Assembly (NCBI GenBank): GCA_964475955.1
Contig: CAYYZY010000189.1
Coordinates: forward strand, 1-15,437
Source: DATKZH01 sp964475955
GTDB lineage: Bacteria > Planctomycetota > Planctomycetia > Pirellulales > Thermoguttaceae
Reading direction: 5' to 3'
Length of the DNA stretch: 15,437 nucleotides
Both the position numbers and the translations under genes were made by a program. A model generated the notes under the pieces. The model made no database searches and was not told where the DNA came from. It was given only the letters and a program-made list of their open reading frames with translations. Of this stretch, positions 14,738 to 15,437 are shown in pieces; position 1 is the stretch's first letter, and every line of letters starts with the position of its first letter.

Positions 14738-15437
14738 ATGACCGATACCGATGAACCCCGCGACCCCGTGGAAGAGTTGGCCGAGGAGTTCCTCGAGCGC
14801 CACCGTCGCGGTGACGTGCCGTTGATCTCGGAATACGCCGAGCAGCACCCGCAGTGGGCCGAGCGTATCCGCGCGCTGTTTCCCACGCTGCTGATGATGG
14901 AGCAGCTCAAGTCGGAGACGCCCGATCTGTACCGCCCGCCGCACGTCGAGGAGCCGCACGAGCAACTCGAGCAGTTGGGCGATTTTCGGATCGTGCGCCA
15001 GATCGGCCGCGGCGGCATGGGCGTGGTCTACGAGGCGGAGCAGGAGTCGCTGGGACGCCGCGTTGCGCTGAAGGTCCTCCCGGCCTCCTACTCGGCCTCG
15101 CCGCACGCCCTGGGCCGCTTCCGCCGTGAGGCGCAGGCGGCGGCCCGACTCCACCATACCAACATCGTGTCGGTGTTCGGCGTGGGCCAGTACGAGGGCA
15201 GGCACTTCTACGTCATGCAGTACATCGAAGGCCCGAGCCTCGACCACGTGCTTGCCGAACTGGCGCGGAACCGCTCCGGGCCGAACCAGGGCGTGGGAAG
15301 CCGTACCGCGGCAAGGCCGCCGGAATCGAGGTCGACCGAGGACATCCGCGGCGCCGAGTTCGCCCGAAGTCTGCTTCGCGGCGGCTTCGAGCCGATCTCG
15401 CCCCGTCCGGCAGACTCCGGCGCCAGCGCGGCGAGCC
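14738..15437 (+). CDS. Serine/threonine protein kinase, 3' end missing
   Basis: The frame opens at ATG 14738 behind AAGG and runs past the window end; about 233 residues are seen. A leading acidic segment of about 80 residues (EELAEEFLERHRRGDVPLISEYAEQHP) resembles the short N-terminal region common to planctomycete kinases. The kinase domain starts at about 82 (GDFRIVRQIG) with the glycine loop GRGGMG (90-95), ATP-binding Lys112 (VALKVLP) and helix C Glu131 (RFRREAQ). A strand and hinge (FYVMQYIEG) follow, then an insert rich in Pro, Ser and Arg from about 175, before the catalytic loop, which lies outside the window along with the HRD and DFG motifs. Activity therefore cannot be confirmed. 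Partner and probable regulator of the adjacent ECF sigma factor. Whether it has a C-terminal membrane helix or sensor repeats is not visible. Confidence 0.9.
   Translation, partial: MTDTDEPRDPVEELAEEFLERHRRGDVPLISEYAEQHPQWAERIRALFPTLLMMEQLKSETPDLYRPPHVEEPHEQLEQLGDFRIVRQIGRGGMGVVYEAEQESLGRRVALKVLPASYSASPHALGRFRREAQAAARLHHTNIVSVFGVGQYEGRHFYVMQYIEGPSLDHVLAELARNRSGPNQGVGSRTAARPPESRSTEDIRGAEFARSLLRGGFEPISPRPADSGASAAS

Overview
The window looks like chromosomal DNA of a planctomycete, most likely of the Pirellula group. This is inferred from sequence features, not from a marker gene. It is GC-rich. It carries an exported protease with the planctomycete-type LEPR-XLL motif (HEALEPRRVLDS), a very large exported protein related to the hydrazine synthase alpha subunit, and an ECF sigma factor followed directly by a Ser/Thr kinase with a long N-terminal region, a typical planctomycete pairing. 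I see no tRNA, rRNA, CRISPR array, transposase gene or prophage.

Layout. (1) 1-2493, plus strand: the 3' part of serA (D-3-phosphoglycerate dehydrogenase) and, 28 bp on, a Rossmann/DUF2520 dehydrogenase-like gene. (2) 2494-2564: a perfect 21-bp inverted repeat that starts right after the DUF2520 stop codon and separates it from the convergent genes. (3) 10112-2577, minus strand, in order of transcription: a 1370-residue exported protein (GATase1-like domain, beta-propeller and diheme HzsA-like region, SUMF1/FGE-like domain), a subtilisin-like protease with two CARDB repeats, and a small HAD-family protein. (4) 10113-10536: a divergent intergenic region. (5) 10537-13730, plus strand: a NapH-like membrane polyferredoxin, then a small AtzG-like subunit overlapping an AtzE/GatA-type amidase by 4 bp. 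(6) 13731-14056: a non-coding stretch with a repeated TTAGAAT motif. (7) 14057-15437: an ECF sigma factor and the 5' part of its partner kinase, cut by the window end.

How the genes fit together. serA and the DUF2520 gene look co-transcribed. The amidase pair forms a translationally coupled two-subunit enzyme. The sigma factor and kinase form a signalling pair. The most interesting possibility is functional rather than operonic: the diheme exported protein and the membrane iron-sulfur protein are divergently transcribed from one intergenic region and could be partners in an electron-transfer chain between quinone pool and periplasm. That link is inference from position and cofactors only. No other hydrazine synthase subunit lies in the window, so anammox should not be inferred.
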